From contig NZ_FPBF01000008.1 of assembly GCF_900116615.1 (NCBI RefSeq), positions 176,098 to 240,097 on the forward strand: DNA of 64,000 nt. The letters run 5' to 3'. Below the pieces are notes generated by a model. It worked only from the letters and a program-made list of their open reading frames with translations, ran no database searches and was not told the origin of the DNA. Shown one piece after another: positions 7,797 to 16,436 of the stretch (positions are counted from its first letter, which is position 1; each line of letters starts with the position of its first letter). A program made the translations under genes and the position numbers. This stretch comes from Algoriphagus locisalis (GTDB lineage: Bacteria; Bacteroidota; Bacteroidia; Cytophagales; Cyclobacteriaceae).

Positions 7797-8546
7797 GCCT
7801 TTTCAGGGCTTATTTGCATGGCCATCCATCTCTAGGTTATTTAGCATAATCTAAGCTTTCCTAAAATCCATAGGATCTCAGGAAGTTCAAAAACAATTTA
7901 CTTGCCCTGTAAGGGCAAGATAACTAAGCAACGGTCACAAGGCCGTTGTAAGTTTTAAGAAATATCAATTTTTAAAGCCCTGAAAGGGCGTAATAAACTA
8001 TGGGACAGTCACTCGTAAAGAATTATGTACACATCATTTTTAGCACGAAGAACAGAGAGCCATTTATCCATCGCAACTATGAAGATGAACTCTATAAATA
8101 CCTTGGCGGAGTTTGCAAAGCACATAATTGCACTCCTATTCAGGTTGGAGGGCATCTAGATCATGTACATATTCTTTGTCTTATCTCTAGCAGGATGACA
8201 GTTGCAGGTTTATTGGAAGAATTAAAAACTGATTCTTCAAAATGGATGAAAAAGCGAGCAGTTGAACTGAGTAAATTCTATTGGCAGGACGGTTATGGTG
8301 CATTTTCTATTAACCCTAGCCAAGTAGATACTGTAGTCAACTATATTCAAAGACAACATGAACACCACGCAAAAAAGTCATTTCAAGATGAATACAGAGG
8401 ATTCTTGCAAAAATATAAGGTGGACTTTGACGAGAGGTATGTTTGGGGATAATGGGTTAATCACGCCCTTTCAGGGCTTAGATAAATATCTATCCAATTA
8501 GGCTGATGGGCTTCACCCATCGCTAGGTATATAGCCCTTTCAGGGC
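7797..8546 (+). mobile_element. RAYT element with REP palindromes
   Basis: A transposase gene flanked by copies of one 13-bp palindromic motif. GCCCTGAAAGGGC (7977-7989) lies just before the gene, and the inverted form GCCCTTTCAGGGC follows at 8465-8477 and again at 8534-8546. A one-mismatch copy is at 7797-7809. Further hairpins lie between them: CTTGCCCT/AGGGCAAG (7901-7919), CAACGG/CCGTTG (7929-7948) and GATGGG/CCCATC (8505-8521). Near the outer ends the motifs CCATCTCTAGGTTATTTAGC and CCATCGCTAGGTATATAGC correspond. This is the layout of REP-associated tyrosine transposases, which are domesticated IS200-like genes that spread REP hairpins. Exact borders are uncertain. Confidence 0.75.
8000..8452 (+). 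CDS. IS200/IS605-like Y1 transposase (RAYT type)
   Basis: A 150-residue single-strand DNA transposase of the Y1 family. The metal-binding HUH motif is HVH at 55-57 in the context DHVHIL, and the nucleophilic tyrosine is Tyr115 in VVNYIQRQHEHH. Both are intact and the reading frame is complete, so the enzyme could be active. It would nick and rejoin at hairpins formed by the flanking GCCCTTTCAGGGC palindromes. Size and motifs fit the REP-associated branch rather than an autonomous IS605, and no TnpB gene is present. Confidence 0.9.
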   Translation: MGQSLVKNYVHIIFSTKNREPFIHRNYEDELYKYLGGVCKAHNCTPIQVGGHLDHVHILCLISSRMTVAGLLEELKTDSSKWMKKRAVELSKFYWQDGYGAFSINPSQVDTVVNYIQRQHEHHAKKSFQDEYRGFLQKYKVDFDERYVWG

Positions 8547-8689
8547 TGACTTGAAAATCTGAGAACCTCACGAAATTCTAAAATAAAATTTTTGCTCTAA
8601 AATTAGACTAAAACAAGATAACTGGACACGACTGTTATAAGTCAAGTTTTTGCTTTGAATCAATACATAAAAGGGAAAAACACCCAACT

Positions 8690-9145
8690 TTAACTCTCAA
8701 ACCCAGGCTTTACATTACTCCAAAATTCATCCAAGGCAATGATTCTTGGCTTCAGAAATGAAATGATCTCTGGCCAATCGTTTTCATTCATCACATTTAC
8801 AGCTGGCAATATCTTTTCAATCCTTGAAACTGCCTGTCCAAATTCATTTTCCTGATGTAGTTTCCAGCTCCATTCCTCACCCATGGTTGCCTCCAGCATT
8901 TTTTTGAATTGAGCAAATTGATCGAAATACAATTCTTGTAGCTCCTCATCCTGATGCCCAAGTTCGATTCCAATTGATGCAAAGTCGCGCTCTGCTTTCA
9001 TTCTAAAATAGATGTTGCGAACACCTGTTTTATAATTCGGCCAGTTGATTCGTCTTCCTTCCGAATTCGGAATTGGTTTCATGTATTGCCCAAAGGCAAT
9101 CCAAAACTCCGAACGGATTCTCGATGTTTCAGCTTTGTTGTACAC
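8690..9145 (-). CDS. DUF4268 domain protein
   Basis: A 151-residue protein that consists almost entirely of a DUF4268 domain: an N-terminal SRIRSEFWIAFGQYMKP, the central YKTGVRNIYFRMKAE strand segment, and the closing FGQAVSRIEKILPAVNVMNENDWPEIISFLKPRIIALDEFW. DUF4268 often occurs as the C-terminal part of larger nuclease-like or defence-associated proteins, but it also exists as short stand-alone proteins like this one. No signal peptide or membrane segment is present. It lies next to the RAYT element in a region with a broken ORF, suggesting an accessory patch. Confidence 0.8.
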   Translation of the reverse strand: MYNKAETSRIRSEFWIAFGQYMKPIPNSEGRRINWPNYKTGVRNIYFRMKAERDFASIGIELGHQDEELQELYFDQFAQFKKMLEATMGEEWSWKLHQENEFGQAVSRIEKILPAVNVMNENDWPEIISFLKPRIIALDEFWSNVKPGFES

Positions 9146-9189
9146 GTTTAATAGGTCGTATGGCTGTCGCTGGGAAGGACAAGAATAAT

Positions 9190-9357
9190 TTAGTCGGCGT
9201 TGGAATATTCTTCATCCAGCTCGTCTAGTTGATCCTGACTCGCCCTGTGAATATACATAATTGCCAGGTCCAGAAACTCTAATTTTTTACCTTTATTAGT
9301 GAAAAACTATTCAGCCTCGTCATGAGCTTTGATAACTCCTATTGACGCAAGAATCAT
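9190..9357 (-). pseudogene. Small ORF broken by an in-frame TAG
   Basis: A 56-codon frame begins with ATG at 9357, 4 bp after the folB stop, and ends with TAA at 9190, but codon 17 is TAG (9307-9309). Before the stop it reads MILASIGVIKAHDEAE; after it, FFTNKGKKLEFLDLAIMYIH and an acidic end. Both halves look protein-like and remain in the same frame, so a single nonsense change is the simplest explanation. The product is not recognised. A TAG to sense correction would give a small acidic protein co-transcribed with folB. Confidence 0.35.
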
Positions 9358-9361
9358 AGAA

Positions 9362-9727
9362 TTACGCATAATCTTCAGGATATTGAATCTGTACAGAGGA
9401 GAAACTTACTAATCCCCCCAATGCTGGGTGATGTTTTTTGAGCGTTAATCTGATTTTTGTGGTTTTGGGATACGCTCCCAGAATATCGGTTACAATCATA
9501 TGCCCGAGATGTTCTAGCAATTTCACCTTCACATCCATTCTGGCTTTGATGAGTTTGTACAACCTGGAGTAATCCACCGTAGCACTGAGATCGTCGTGAA
9601 GCATGGCTTGCCTAAATTCCGTCTCCAATTCAAGATCCAAGGTAAAGCGATTTCCAAGGATAGATTCCTCAGGATATGCACCGTGATAAGCATGGAATTC
9701 TATCCCTTCTAGACTTACTTTTCCCAT
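9362..9727 (-). CDS. folB: Dihydroneopterin aldolase
   Basis: A 121-residue enzyme of folate biosynthesis that converts 7,8-dihydroneopterin to 6-hydroxymethyl-dihydropterin and glycolaldehyde. Family hallmarks are the N-terminal VSLEGIEFHAYHGAYPEE (with the active-site-region Tyr and Glu), TVDYSRLYKLI, LLEHLGHMI with the substrate-binding Glu, and the conserved lysine segment LKKHHPALGG near the C-terminus. The length is typical. Its start overlaps the stop of the DivIVA-like gene by one base (TAATG at 9725-9729), so translation is coupled. Confidence 0.93.
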   Translation of the reverse strand: MGKVSLEGIEFHAYHGAYPEESILGNRFTLDLELETEFRQAMLHDDLSATVDYSRLYKLIKARMDVKVKLLEHLGHMIVTDILGAYPKTTKIRLTLKKHHPALGGLVSFSSVQIQYPEDYA

Positions 9728-10692
9728 TAGTCAAATTGGTCAAAAAATGACCCTGATTGGTTTTTTGAATCATCAGTGTATTTCGGTTGAGATGCCTGAG
9801 GCTTCATAGGTTCTTCTAAAGGCTTTTTTACTTTCTCTGCTTCAAGTTCTTCTATATCTTCTTCAAGAACCTCATCTTCGAGCTCCATCTTGGTATCTTC
9901 TAACTCCAACTCTTCCTCTGGATCCGGCTCAGTTTCCATTTCCAAATCAGGAGTCGAATCATGTCCTTCTAACTCCAAGTCTTCTTCTATCACTTCCATT
10001 TCAGCTAAAGGATTATCATCTATCTCTTCGGCGGCAAGCTCATCTTCCTCGTATCCGAGATTCTCCAGGTTTGCAAAGGTAAAGGTCTGCGATCTACTCA
10101 GTTCATCAATCGCTCTTGCATGTGCCTTTGCATCGATTCTTGAGTAATGTGCCTCCGAAAGATCTATTTGATTTAAGGTATCCTGAGCTATTCTCTTCAG
10201 ACTTTTCACCATTGATTCTCGTTGCTCAGCTAGCCCTTCATAAGATCGTACTAGCCCTTGCATGCTTTCTCTTAGCTCGACAATTGTCTCTTTCGCCTTA
10301 GTTTCTGCTGCGCCAATTATCGCAGCAGCCTGCTCTTCAGCTTGCCTTCTTGAGTCAGCTACCAACTGATCGATATGCTTTGTCGCATTGTCAGCAGTTT
10401 CATTGGCATCAGCGATGATCAGATCAGCAGCTTCATTCGCTTCCACGATAATTGCTGCACCAGTGTCTTCAGCTGTTTTGAGGGTACGGAAAAGTGACTC
10501 CTCCACATCCTTCAATCGCTTTGCTTCGGCTTCTGTGTTTTGAAGCTTGGTTTTCAGCTCCATATTTTCTTTATGAAGTAGATCTACGACTTCAGAAATC
10601 TCATCTAAAAAAAGGCTTACTTCTTTTTTCTCATATCCTCTGAATCCAACTTCAAAGGTTTTTTGCCGAATGGCTGCTGGTGTGATCTTCAT
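9727..10692 (-). CDS. DivIVA-domain coiled-coil protein with acidic tail
   Basis: A 321-residue protein. The N-terminus (MKITPAAIRQKTFEVGFRGYEKKEV, then SLFLDEISEVVDLLHKEN) is a DivIVA domain with the typical F-x-x-x-x-R-G-Y turn that in Gram-positive DivIVA and GpsB contacts membranes. A long alanine-rich coiled coil follows (about 40-180). The C-terminal third is very acidic, with Glu/Asp-Leu repeats from about 225 to 300, and ends in a short tail NQSGSFFDQFD. It is probably a self-assembling scaffold; its role in Bacteroidota is unclear. It is between the WD40 gene (3 bp) and folB (1-bp overlap), all leftward. Confidence 0.85.
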   Translation of the reverse strand: MKITPAAIRQKTFEVGFRGYEKKEVSLFLDEISEVVDLLHKENMELKTKLQNTEAEAKRLKDVEESLFRTLKTAEDTGAAIIVEANEAADLIIADANETADNATKHIDQLVADSRRQAEEQAAAIIGAAETKAKETIVELRESMQGLVRSYEGLAEQRESMVKSLKRIAQDTLNQIDLSEAHYSRIDAKAHARAIDELSRSQTFTFANLENLGYEEDELAAEEIDDNPLAEMEVIEEDLELEGHDSTPDLEMETEPDPEEELELEDTKMELEDEVLEEDIEELEAEKVKKPLEEPMKPQASQPKYTDDSKNQSGSFFDQFD

Positions 10693-10695
10693 GGG

Positions 10696-11610
10696 TTAAT
10701 TCGCTTCAATTTTCCAAATAGAAATAGTACGGTCATCCGACACAGAAATTACATTGCCTTGATAGCTACTCCAAATTACCTTGTTTATTGAAGTGCCATG
10801 ACCTGCATTCCTTGCTTTGTCTATGACTTTGAGGAGTTTCTTTTCACCTGCATCCCAAATCTTAATCGACTTGTCCATAGAGCAGGTGACTAGGAGATTC
10901 CCGTCCTCCTTGAAATATAAATAATTAATGGCATACATATGGGCCACAATGTTTTCTTGTAAAGAATAGCTGTCAGTTTCCCAAAATTTCATCTGCGCAT
11001 CCCTTCCCGCACTTACCAAAATGGACTCGTCCGGAGAATAAGAAAGTGCAAATACTGAATTAATATGTCCTGTCAAATTTGCAATAGGATGGAAATTATT
11101 AGCTAAATCCAGAACCTTCACCGTATGGTCGCTCAAGCCAATTGCTAAGTGGCGCTTGTCTTTTGCCAGAGACATTACTCGAATGCTTTTCTCGCTAAGT
11201 TTGATATGTTTTTTTACCGTTTTGGAATTGATATCCACCACAATCAGCACTCCATTGCCAGTGCCCACATAGACTTCATCGCCGAAGACTTTGATATCAA
11301 AAATCGCCTGATCCGTCAACTTCAGAGACCAGATCTCTTTACTTTCATTCAGATCTATGACGTGAATTCCTTCGAAATTATGACCAATGAAAAGCAAGTT
11401 TCTAATCGGATCAGTTGCCAGAGCATAGACTGAATGTGGAAGTCTGGCAATCAGTTTACCGTCTTTAGGCTGATCAAGGTCCCACTCGACTACCATTCCA
11501 TCGCCAGCTCCAGTGTAAAAAAATCTAGGATCACAACCTTCTGCCAGCGCATAGATACAGTCATTGTGACCGGTTAGTGTTTGTAATTTATTAACTTCTA
11601 TTTTTGACAT
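10696..11610 (-). CDS. WD40 repeat protein
   Basis: About 304 residues from the ATG at 11610 (MSKIEVNKLQ). The open frame extends further upstream into the divergent gene, but that part is not protein-like. The sequence contains about seven WD40 blades; clear units are LTGHNDCIYALAEG, LTGHINSVFALSYS followed by SAGRDAQMKFWETD, VTCSMDKSIKIWD and the closing SVSDDRTISIWKIE. A single seven-bladed propeller without other domains is a protein-interaction platform. There is no signal peptide, so it is cytosolic. Partners are unknown, but the tight operon with the DivIVA-like protein suggests a shared complex. Confidence 0.9.
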   Translation of the reverse strand: MSKIEVNKLQTLTGHNDCIYALAEGCDPRFFYTGAGDGMVVEWDLDQPKDGKLIARLPHSVYALATDPIRNLLFIGHNFEGIHVIDLNESKEIWSLKLTDQAIFDIKVFGDEVYVGTGNGVLIVVDINSKTVKKHIKLSEKSIRVMSLAKDKRHLAIGLSDHTVKVLDLANNFHPIANLTGHINSVFALSYSPDESILVSAGRDAQMKFWETDSYSLQENIVAHMYAINYLYFKEDGNLLVTCSMDKSIKIWDAGEKKLLKVIDKARNAGHGTSINKVIWSSYQGNVISVSDDRTISIWKIEAN

Positions 11611-11640
11611 ATATTGGAGACTTTGGTTGCCCTGCTGGCT

Positions 11641-12270
11641 ATGCAAACAAAAATAGAAAAAATAGATTCTTCCTCGGCTTTGGCCATCAAGATTATCGAA
11701 ACTCAAGATGAAAACGCACTGGATTTCCTCAGCTTCCGTGAAAAACTTGGGTACGCCAATATTTCCCATCAGGTGAAAAAACGGGAATGGGCCACTGCAC
11801 GCATTGCCATCAAAGATGCGTTGGATGTTCTTCATGTTCCTTATCCTGGTTTTTTCAAAGATGAGCACGGCAAATCCCAAGCGATGAATGGCCACGGATA
11901 TATTTCACTTTCCCATACCATGGGATTTGCTGGAGCTATTTATCACCGAGAAAATCCAGTCGGAATTGATATGGATTTGATACGGGAAAAAATCCTGAGA
12001 ATAGGATTCCGCTTTCTGGATCAATCAGAATTAGACTTTTTGGAAAAGGATCCATTACATTACACCATGGCTTGGTCGGCTAAGGAGTCTATCTTTAAAT
12101 GTCAGGGAAAAAGAGGCGTTTCATTCCGGGAAAACATACTATTGGATCCATTTGACAAAAACACAGGAATCATCAAGGGTAAAATCCGAGGTACGGATTT
12201 TACCGACCATCATTACACTGTACAAGTTCGGGTGATCTCGGATGTCGTACTTACTTACACCATTTGGTAA
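11641..12270 (+). CDS. 4'-phosphopantetheinyl transferase superfamily protein
   Basis: A 209-residue Sfp/AcpT-type transferase that would move 4'-phosphopantetheine from CoA to the serine of a carrier protein. The two superfamily motifs are intact: GIDMD at 108-112 (magnesium-binding aspartates) and WSAKES at 145-150 (catalytic Glu149 and Lys148). I chose ATG 11641; an upstream TTG at 11614 would overlap the divergent promoter region. No polyketide or peptide synthetase is nearby, so it may serve fatty-acid or a distant carrier protein. It abuts the next gene with no gap, so the two are co-transcribed. Confidence 0.9.
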   Translation: MQTKIEKIDSSSALAIKIIETQDENALDFLSFREKLGYANISHQVKKREWATARIAIKDALDVLHVPYPGFFKDEHGKSQAMNGHGYISLSHTMGFAGAIYHRENPVGIDMDLIREKILRIGFRFLDQSELDFLEKDPLHYTMAWSAKESIFKCQGKRGVSFRENILLDPFDKNTGIIKGKIRGTDFTDHHYTVQVRVISDVVLTYTIW

Positions 12271-12849
12271 ATGAAAAAACTAAGCTTAGTAATCCTTATA
12301 CTTCTATCTGCGACTTTTTCGCTTTCTGCTCAAAGTCTGGAAACGATTAATCTCACTGATGCCGTCACCGGCAAGGTTCTCAATTTGCAGTCTGAGGTGA
12401 AAGGCAAAGGTTTGGTGCTTGTTTTTCATAGCTTAGCTTGCCCTTTTGCTAAAATGTATGAGGCTCGACTTATTGCTTTGCGAAGCAAATACCAAAGTCA
12501 GGGATTTACTTTTATGCTGGTCAATCCAGAAGTGAGGGTACAGGAAGAAGAAAAAACTGAACTTAGAAACTACATCGATCAATCAGGCATCAATATGTCA
12601 TACCTAATTGATGAAGATCAGGTATTGACCAAATTCCTGAAAGTCACCAAAATCCCAGAAGTCATCTTACTTACTCCTGGCACAAGCGGAGCAGTAATTA
12701 GCTACAGAGGGGCAATAGACAACAATCCTCAAGCCGAAAGTGCGGCATCATCCAATTACCTTGACAGAGCTATTGATTCTATCTTAAAAGATGAAGCTCC
12801 AACTCCAAGTCAAGTGCGAGCTGTAGGCTGTAATGTGCGTACTTATTGA
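12271..12849 (+). CDS. Exported redoxin-domain protein
   Basis: A 192-residue protein with a signal peptide (LSLVILILLSATFSLSAQ) and a thioredoxin/peroxiredoxin-like domain. The active-site region HSLACPFAKMYEARL has one cysteine (about residue 57) in place of CxxC. A second cysteine lies in the C-terminal AVGCNVR, matching the closing GCxI/GCxV motif seen in a family of redoxin proteins of Bacteroidota and Planctomycetes. Two separated cysteines suggest a peroxiredoxin-like rather than a thioredoxin-like cycle. The start codon follows the phosphopantetheinyl transferase stop directly. Its last bases overlap the convergent SirB1-like gene by 7 bp. Confidence 0.8.
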   Translation: MKKLSLVILILLSATFSLSAQSLETINLTDAVTGKVLNLQSEVKGKGLVLVFHSLACPFAKMYEARLIALRSKYQSQGFTFMLVNPEVRVQEEEKTELRNYIDQSGINMSYLIDEDQVLTKFLKVTKIPEVILLTPGTSGAVISYRGAIDNNPQAESAASSNYLDRAIDSILKDEAPTPSQVRAVGCNVRTY

Positions 12850-13688
12850 TCGTTCAGCAATGCGATTAATTCTTTGATTTCTCCTACTTTATCCAACTCC
12901 CCTAGTTTATCGAATGAATTCTCCAGATTTCTGAACATACGAAGCATCATCTGCAAATGCGCGCAAGGCTCGAAATAATCATCCTTTGGCTCGATTTTCA
13001 GCTGCTCCAAGTAATTAAAAATATCCTTTCGGCTAAAAATCAAACCCTTGTTAAACGCATTGATGTAAAAGGTGACATCTGCGGATTTATAGGTGAGTAC
13101 AAAAAGATTTGGAAGATTCACCCCGTAAATCGGTAACCCAAGCTTCTTTGCCACAAGCAAGTAAATAGAGCAAAGTGTGAGTGGATTTCCACGCTTGGAA
13201 TCCAACACAGAGGAAAGCATGCTATTAGCGGGGGAGTGAAAATTCTTGGTATTTGCGGAAAACCGAAGCGTATTAAACAGCACATTGTTAATCGCGCGCA
13301 CCTGCTCATAAGGAGTCAGGTCATTTTTGAAAGCTGTCCAAACGTCGAAGTAAATCTGATGCATTTCTGCATTCAACTTGGCGTATTCCAGATCAGGATA
13401 CTGGTAGGTATTGATGATCCAAAGCCCCGTGAGCAAGTCCCGATCATCGGTATCTCTCCAGTCTATCAGCCTTTCTTTCAAAAGAGAAAACTGGAGATCG
13501 TGAACCAATTCCTCTATCTCTTTCTGAATATCAGGATTGAAACTATTCTCCCATTTTTTCTCCAGAAAAGGAATGATGTCATTCCCCAAGGAAATAATCC
13601 TATCCCGTACATGCATTCTCACTTCCCGATCGGAATCATCCAATAAGGAAACCAAGGCATTTAATTCTCCGGGTGTCAATTCACTCAT
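12843..13688 (-). CDS. SirB1-like transglutaminase-fold protein
   Basis: About 281 residues from the ATG at 13688. The central part matches the SirB1 / Transglut_core2 family: NNVLFNTLRFSANTKNFHSPANSMLSSVLDSKRGNPLTLCSIYLLVAKKLGLPIYGVNLPNLFVL. In this family the usual pattern is R-x-G-x-P-[IL]-[ST]-L-[AS]; here it reads RGNPLTLCSIY. A short HEAT-like helical repeat (LVSLLDDSDREVRMHVRDRII) opens the protein. It is soluble and its function is unknown, with no firm catalytic triad assignment. It is convergent with the redoxin gene, sharing 7 bp. Confidence 0.85.
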   Translation of the reverse strand: MSELTPGELNALVSLLDDSDREVRMHVRDRIISLGNDIIPFLEKKWENSFNPDIQKEIEELVHDLQFSLLKERLIDWRDTDDRDLLTGLWIINTYQYPDLEYAKLNAEMHQIYFDVWTAFKNDLTPYEQVRAINNVLFNTLRFSANTKNFHSPANSMLSSVLDSKRGNPLTLCSIYLLVAKKLGLPIYGVNLPNLFVLTYKSADVTFYINAFNKGLIFSRKDIFNYLEQLKIEPKDDYFEPCAHLQMMLRMFRNLENSFDKLGELDKVGEIKELIALLNDQ

Positions 13689-13745
13689 AGTCAAAAGGCT
13701 ACGGATAATGGCTTAAAATTGTAAAATAAGATACTAAAAATCGGC

Positions 13746-15368
13746 TTAAGTTTGGATCACGCCGACGTTAAATCTTTCTGTAATCGGCGCATGATTCGCA
13801 GCTTCTATTCCCATGCTGATCACCTTCCTAGTCTCTCTGGGATCAATTACCCCATCCACCCAAAGTCTCGATGCTGCGTAGAAAGGGCTTAATTCCTCAT
13901 TGTATTTTGAAGTAATTTCGTCCAGCAATTCCTTTTCATCTTCAGGAGTGATCTCCAACCCTTTCTTCTTCAATCCTGCTACTTTGATCTGCAGCAAAGT
14001 ATTTGCCGCCGCCGCTCCAGACATCACTGCCATCTGAGCTGTAGGCCAAGAGTAAATCAGACGTGGATCATAGGCTTTGCCGCACATGGCATAGTTGCCA
14101 GCACCGTACGAATTACCAAGGATAAAAGTGAATTTTGGTACCACAGAGTTAGCCATAGCATTCACCATCTTCGCTCCGTCTTTGATGATTCCTCCATGCT
14201 CTGCCTTGCTTCCGACCATAAATCCGCTGACATCCTGAAGGAATACCAGTGGGATTTTACGCTGGTTGCAATTCATAATAAAACGGGCAGCTTTGTCGGC
14301 AGAGTCAGAATAAATCACTCCTCCCATTTGCATTTCGCCTTTCGCAGTTTTGACGATCTTCCGCTGATTTGCTACGATTCCTACTGCCCAACCATCAATT
14401 CTGGCAGTTCCACAAATCAATGTTTTACCATATTCTTCTTTATATTCATCGAAGTCACCAGCATCGACAAGCCCCTTCACAATTTGCAGCATATCGTAAG
14501 GCTTTACTCGCTCAGTGGGAAACGAAGCTATTAGATCTTCGCCAGTTAATCCTGGCTTCTGAGCTTCCACCCGGTCAAAAACTGCAGTAGGATTATGCCC
14601 TATTTTATCAAAAATCTTTCGAATAGCATCCAGGCAATCCTGATCTGTATCGTATTTATTATCTGTGACACCAGAGATTTCGCAGTGTGTAGTCGCTCCT
14701 CCCAAGGTCTCATTATCTATTGTCTCTCCTATCGCTGATTTGACCAAATAAGAACCTGCCAAAAATATTGAGCCGGTCTTATCCACAATCATCGCTTCGT
14801 CAGACATAATGGGTAAATACGCGCCTCCAGCCACACAACTTCCCATTATCGCTGCCACCTGCACTATTCCCATCGCGGACATTTTAGCATTATTTCTGAA
14901 CTGTCTTCCGAAGTGTTCCTTGTCTGGAAAAATCTCATTTTGCATGGGAAGGAAAACGCCTGCACTATCAACTAGGTAGATCACAGGAAGCTGGTTTTCC
15001 ATGGCTATTTCCTGAGCACGTAGGTTTTTCTTAGCAGTCATTGGAAACCAAGCTCCAGCCTTCACCGTCGCGTCATTGGCTACAATCATACACATTCTCC
15101 CACTTACATAGCCAATCCCTGTGACCACTCCGCCCGAAGGGCATCCTCCTTCTTCTTGGTACATTCCATCAGCGACAAAAGCTCCAACTTCTAAAAAATC
15201 TGTACCCTTATCTCGCAGGTAGTCAATTCGTTCACGGGCGGTAAGCTTGCCTTTGGCATGTTCTTTTTCTATTCTTTTGGCACCTCCACCGAGCTTTACT
15301 TGCTCATATTTTGCCTGTAAATCATGGAGTAAACTGTCCATCGTTGGATTAGAATTTCCGGTAGTCAT
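13746..15368 (-). CDS. Acyl-CoA carboxylase beta subunit (methylcrotonyl-CoA type)
   Basis: A 540-residue carboxyltransferase subunit of a biotin-dependent acyl-CoA carboxylase. It moves CO2 from biotin to an acyl-CoA. The two crotonase-like halves are recognisable: VVTGIGYVSGRMCMIVANDATVKAG and the oxyanion-type GSCVAGGAYLP in the first, and FLQDVSGFMVG plus NSYGAGNYAMCGKAYDPRLIYSWP in the second. The AMCGKAYDPR run fits methylcrotonyl-CoA carboxylase (leucine degradation) better than propionyl-CoA carboxylase, though substrate choice is inference. No alpha/biotin subunit is next to it, so its partner is encoded elsewhere. It has its own transcription unit. Confidence 0.85.
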   Translation of the reverse strand: MTTGNSNPTMDSLLHDLQAKYEQVKLGGGAKRIEKEHAKGKLTARERIDYLRDKGTDFLEVGAFVADGMYQEEGGCPSGGVVTGIGYVSGRMCMIVANDATVKAGAWFPMTAKKNLRAQEIAMENQLPVIYLVDSAGVFLPMQNEIFPDKEHFGRQFRNNAKMSAMGIVQVAAIMGSCVAGGAYLPIMSDEAMIVDKTGSIFLAGSYLVKSAIGETIDNETLGGATTHCEISGVTDNKYDTDQDCLDAIRKIFDKIGHNPTAVFDRVEAQKPGLTGEDLIASFPTERVKPYDMLQIVKGLVDAGDFDEYKEEYGKTLICGTARIDGWAVGIVANQRKIVKTAKGEMQMGGVIYSDSADKAARFIMNCNQRKIPLVFLQDVSGFMVGSKAEHGGIIKDGAKMVNAMANSVVPKFTFILGNSYGAGNYAMCGKAYDPRLIYSWPTAQMAVMSGAAAANTLLQIKVAGLKKKGLEITPEDEKELLDEITSKYNEELSPFYAASRLWVDGVIDPRETRKVISMGIEAANHAPITERFNVGVIQT

Positions 15369-15519
15369 TGTCTTCAGTCAAATTTGGGTTTAGAAATCAT
15401 AACCCTTGCTTTTTGCAAATGGTTACGCTTCCAAGTTAAAAAAGAAAAAGCTAACAGTTGTGGTATTTAAGGTGACAGTCTCAGTATTCAGTCTCAGAAC
15501 AGAATTTTGAAAACCTCAT

Positions 15520-15552
15520 AAAAAAGCCCTCTCCTAAAAAGAAAAGGGCTCT
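15520..15552 (-). terminator. Intrinsic terminator of the amidase gene
   Basis: Read leftward, AGCCCT (15550-15545) and AGGGCT (15530-15525) form a short stem after the amidase stop at 15575, followed by a run of T residues. It has the layout of a weak rho-independent terminator. Confidence 0.5.
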
Positions 15553-15574
15553 GAAATGTTAAATATTATGAAAA

Positions 15575-16375
15575 TCAATTTTTCTCAATTGACTCTTTGT
15601 AATCTCTAATAGAGCGATAAATCGCCGAAGCCATGTATTCTTTTCCTTGTTGGCTCATTAGGAATTGCTCCTCAGTTGAATTAGACAAAAAACCCAATTC
15701 CACTAATACAGAGGGCATAGATGGCGTCCAAAGTACATAGAAAGGCCCTTGTTTCACTCCTCGGCTTTTACGACCAACCCGATCTTTGAACTGTGTTTCC
15801 ACGTGATCAGCCAGAGTAACAGAGTTCTCGAAATGCACTTTTGACATTAAATTGAACATCATGTAAGATTCTGGAGACTTGGGATCAAACCCTTCATAAT
15901 TTTCCTCGTAGTTATCTTCCAAAAGGATCACCGAGTTTTCTCGTTTAACTATATCGAAGTTTGCATCAAAATGCTTTGTACCCATTACAAAAGTCTCCGT
16001 CCCAAACGCTGATTTATTTGCTGCAGAGTTGGAGTGGATGGAAACAAAGAGATGTGCCTTGTTATTGTTAGCGATCATAGGTCGCTCTTTCAATGTCGGA
16101 AAACTGTCGTCATCCCTTGTGTAGATAACTTCTACATCTGGAAGATTTTCCTTAATGTATTTACCAACTAATAGAGTGACTGCTAAATTAATGTCCTTTT
16201 CTTTTGACCTAGACCCCAGATTGCCAGGATCTTTACCTCCGTGGCCAGCATCTAGAACTATCTTTGTCATTTTAAAAGAGGGCGTCATTGAATCATTTGT
16301 AATAAATCCGCCAAATACAAAGGGAATAGATAAAATCAGACTAAGAAGAATTTTTTTGTTTTTGGACCGTTCCAT
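15575..16375 (-). CDS. N-acetylmuramoyl-L-alanine amidase (Amidase_3)
   Basis: About 266 residues from the ATG at 16375 (MERSKNKK); the frame is open further upstream but overlaps the divergent lptD start. An N-terminal hydrophobic segment (ILLSLILSIPFVFGG) is a signal peptide or anchor. The zinc-dependent amidase_3 domain follows, with the metal ligands His45 (DAGHGG), Glu59 (SKEKDIN) and His114 (SIHSNS) and the catalytic Glu226 (VELGFLSN). The enzyme cleaves the bond between muramic acid and the stem peptide during cell separation. No LysM or SPOR domain is attached. It is divergent from lptD with 61 bp between starts, a shared envelope-gene promoter region. Confidence 0.92.
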   Translation of the reverse strand: MERSKNKKILLSLILSIPFVFGGFITNDSMTPSFKMTKIVLDAGHGGKDPGNLGSRSKEKDINLAVTLLVGKYIKENLPDVEVIYTRDDDSFPTLKERPMIANNNKAHLFVSIHSNSAANKSAFGTETFVMGTKHFDANFDIVKRENSVILLEDNYEENYEGFDPKSPESYMMFNLMSKVHFENSVTLADHVETQFKDRVGRKSRGVKQGPFYVLWTPSMPSVLVELGFLSNSTEEQFLMSQQGKEYMASAIYRSIRDYKESIEKN

Positions 16376-16436
16376 GAGGGCAATAAAATTAACTTTACAC
16401 GAAATTTCACTCAAATTAAATAAAGCGTAAGCAACA

